A stretch of 64,000 nt of DNA, taken from positions 18,642-82,641 of the forward strand of contig NZ_KB905566.1 in assembly GCF_000380965.1 (NCBI RefSeq). Reading direction: 5' to 3'. Origin of the DNA: Paenibacillus ginsengihumi DSM 21568 (GTDB taxonomy: Bacteria; Bacillota; Bacilli; Paenibacillales; NBRC-103111). Numbering within the stretch: position 1 is the first letter of the stretch; every line of letters begins with the position of its first letter. The translations under genes and the position numbers were made by a program. Below are positions 63,860 through 64,000 of this stretch, one piece after another. Below the pieces are notes generated by a model. It had not been told where the DNA came from. It ran no database searches and was given only the letters and a program-made list of their open reading frames with translations.

Positions 63860-64000
63860 ATGGGTAACAATATCTCAAAAACCGTTATCAGTCAATGCCT
63901 TGAATGGTTGAATATTCCCGAATTTGTTTGCGATTTCCTCGATTATCGCAAGCAAAAGCTCACGCTCGCTGCTTCCATCTATTTGTTCGTCGAAGCTCAG
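63860..64000 (+). CDS. Start of an IS4-type transposase (truncated by window end)
   Basis: Only 47 codons are in the window: MGNNISKTVISQCLEWLNIP, then EFVCDFLDYRKQKLTLAASI. The LTLAASIYLFVEAQ part resembles the N-terminus of IS4-type transposases with a DUF4372 region. AAAGGAGAC precedes the ATG. It is the left end of a possibly intact insertion sequence continuing beyond the window. Confidence 0.65.
   Translation, partial: MGNNISKTVISQCLEWLNIPEFVCDFLDYRKQKLTLAASIYLFVEAQ

Overview
The window looks like a chromosome segment of a Paenibacillaceae bacterium (Paenibacillus or Cohnella type). The evidence is a high-GC Firmicute with strong AAGGAGG-type ribosome sites, frequent TTG and GTG starts, a membrane-anchored AraC sensor regulator, a c-di-AMP riboswitch, a copper-amine-oxidase-type stalk domain protein and several plant-polysaccharide loci. 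I see no rRNA, tRNA or CRISPR array.

Layout. 1-3131: a membrane AraC-type regulator (5' end outside the window) and a GH88/105 unsaturated-oligouronide hydrolase. 3853-9370: an ECF transporter operon of unknown substrate (S component, fused double ATPase, T component) with a PHP hydrolase and an RpiR-type regulator. 9582-9911: a HIT protein. 10132-13834: a pair of ABC exporter half-transporters. 13900-27395: an AT-rich, IS-riddled island whose genes resemble nucleotide-chemistry enzymes. It holds two nucleotidyltransferase-like proteins, an adenylosuccinate synthetase homologue with a PurZ-like Ser, a Nudix hydrolase, a phosphoribosyltransferase-like protein, a DegT aminotransferase, an MfnE-like small-molecule kinase, an HPr-kinase-like protein and a frameshifted PurM homologue. 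It ends in a 3' remnant of an ABC exporter gene and a broken HAD phosphatase. I consider this island the best candidate for an undescribed biosynthetic system, possibly a nucleotide-derived or nucleotide-modified natural product exported by the adjacent ABC pair. The product is not deducible from sequence alone.

28257-33948: a stalk-domain protein, an orphan sugar-binding lipoprotein and a YetA/PL26-type rhamnogalacturonan lyase. 34303-38397 (minus): sugar-acid genes (enolase superfamily, two SDRs, UxuA-like). 38685-45345 (plus): an IclR regulator and an apparent Weimberg-type non-phosphorylative route (YjhG/YagF-type dehydratase, FAH-family protein, semialdehyde dehydrogenase). A shared 17-bp palindrome lies in the intergenic region of the IclR gene and before the FAH gene. 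45425-47162: an MFS exporter under a MarR regulator. 47335-47748: a c-di-AMP (ydaO-type) riboswitch with terminator ahead of a 55-residue protein. 48177-52360: peptidase S51, a small protein, a PatB-type C-S lyase, an AIM24 protein and a coiled-coil membrane protein. 53799-63022: GH106-like, GH78 and GH43/130-like enzymes opposite an SGNH esterase, completing a rhamnogalacturonan theme that also includes the genes at 2031 and 31333. The window ends in the start of a transposase.

Intergenic DNA is rich in repeats: a ~215-230-bp element with three 19-bp TGTTG dyads at fixed spacing (three copies), a 39-nt hairpin (three copies), a 23-bp WTAAG-N13-CTTAT motif (six copies) and several tandem repeats.
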